A DNA stretch of 64,000 nt from Apostichopus japonicus (taxonomy: Eukaryota > Echinodermata > Holothuroidea > Aspidochirotida > Stichopodidae), in NCBI RefSeq assembly GCF_037975245.1, contig NC_092578.1, forward strand, positions 14,984,321 through 15,048,320, given 5' to 3'. Of this stretch, positions 63,823 through 64,000 are shown piece after piece. The first letter of the stretch is position 1; each line of letters begins with the position of its first letter. Made by a program: the position numbers and the translations under genes. Below the pieces are notes generated by a model. That model worked only from the letters and a program-made list of their open reading frames with translations, did no database searches and was not told the origin of the DNA.

Positions 63823-64000
63823 TCATTACCTTACTTTCATATAAATACCTTACCTTATTAGCATTACTTTACCGTATTATCATTATGATTACCTTACCTT
63901 ATTAGCATTACCTTACCTTAGTATCATTTACCTTATCAGCATTCCCTTACCTCATTATCATTACCTTACCGTTATTTTATTACCATACATTTATATCTTG
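63823..64000 (+). repeat. TTACC/ATTA-rich minisatellite, cut by window end
   Basis: ATTACCTTACCTTATTAGC and close variants recur about every 20-30 bp up to the window edge, mixing a TTACC pentamer with TTATCATTA. Weaker TACCTTATACC traces start near 63750. It probably continues past 64000. Confidence 0.8.

Noticed and set aside
63823-64000. Telomere-like pyrimidine repeat
   Set aside because: The TTACC/TTATCATTA mix has no TTAGGG-type unit and is irregular.

Overview
The window looks like noncoding nuclear DNA from a marine invertebrate, most probably an echinoderm (a sea cucumber is my best guess) or a close deuterostome relative. The reasons are the strong A+T bias, very many long (TA)n arrays, split coding signals with spliceosomal sites, tRNA-derived dispersed repeats, TIR elements, and repeat families of a style familiar from echinoderm genomes (the GGCGGCGGAACC..G-run type and the palindrome TAGGCCTA). 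Nothing prokaryotic is visible: no operons, no dense ORFs, no Shine-Dalgarno spacing. Most open frames over 60 codons are byproducts of TA, TATTG or other stop-poor repeats.

Layout. 1-6.2 kb: simple repeats and one copy of a palindromic repeat family. 6.2-6.7 kb: a CpG-rich element with terminal inverted repeats and a TTAA-like target site. 8.5-9.3 kb: a diverged copy of a ~370 bp element carrying a tRNA-like gene. 9.3-15.5 kb: sparse DNA with one weak exon candidate and a 146 bp tandem duplication. 15.5-17 kb: a 0.75 kb TIR element and older repeats. 17-21.3 kb: featureless AT-rich DNA. 21.8-23.2 kb: a very recent local duplication made of two and a quarter exact 372 bp units, each complete unit holding a near-perfect tRNA cloverleaf, flanked by a duplicated 137 bp segment and two TA arrays. 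26.7-27.4 kb: a CpG-rich TIR element. 30.3-30.7 kb: a perfect inverted repeat with 79 bp arms. 33.4-33.6 kb: a TTAA-flanked MITE. 38.7-41.8 kb: a 3.1 kb TIR transposon carrying pieces of a SAM-domain gene (SAMD3-like) on the minus strand, now frameshifted. 42.4-43.5 kb: a dispersed repeat and a 380 bp TATTG pentanucleotide array. 46.7-47.4 kb: the only convincing protein-coding open frame (187 codons, single-pass membrane protein) followed by a cluster of three consensus CRE sites, an E-box and a CCAAT box. 48.9-49.0 kb: a CpG-rich minisatellite with inverted CCAAT boxes. 50.6-51.1 kb: a second tRNA-derived repeat and an 80 bp tandem repeat. 52-64 kb: TA arrays, G/C homopolymers, one exon candidate, another palindrome-family copy and a TTACC-rich right edge.

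The window therefore holds at most one or two host genes, in long intergenic or intronic sequence shaped by transposons and by slippage. The most unusual items are the SAM-gene transposon, the exact 372 bp tRNA-like tandem, the 79 bp perfect palindrome and its relatives beside TA arrays, and the CRE cluster behind the single coding frame. All family names are from recognition by eye; no database search was possible.
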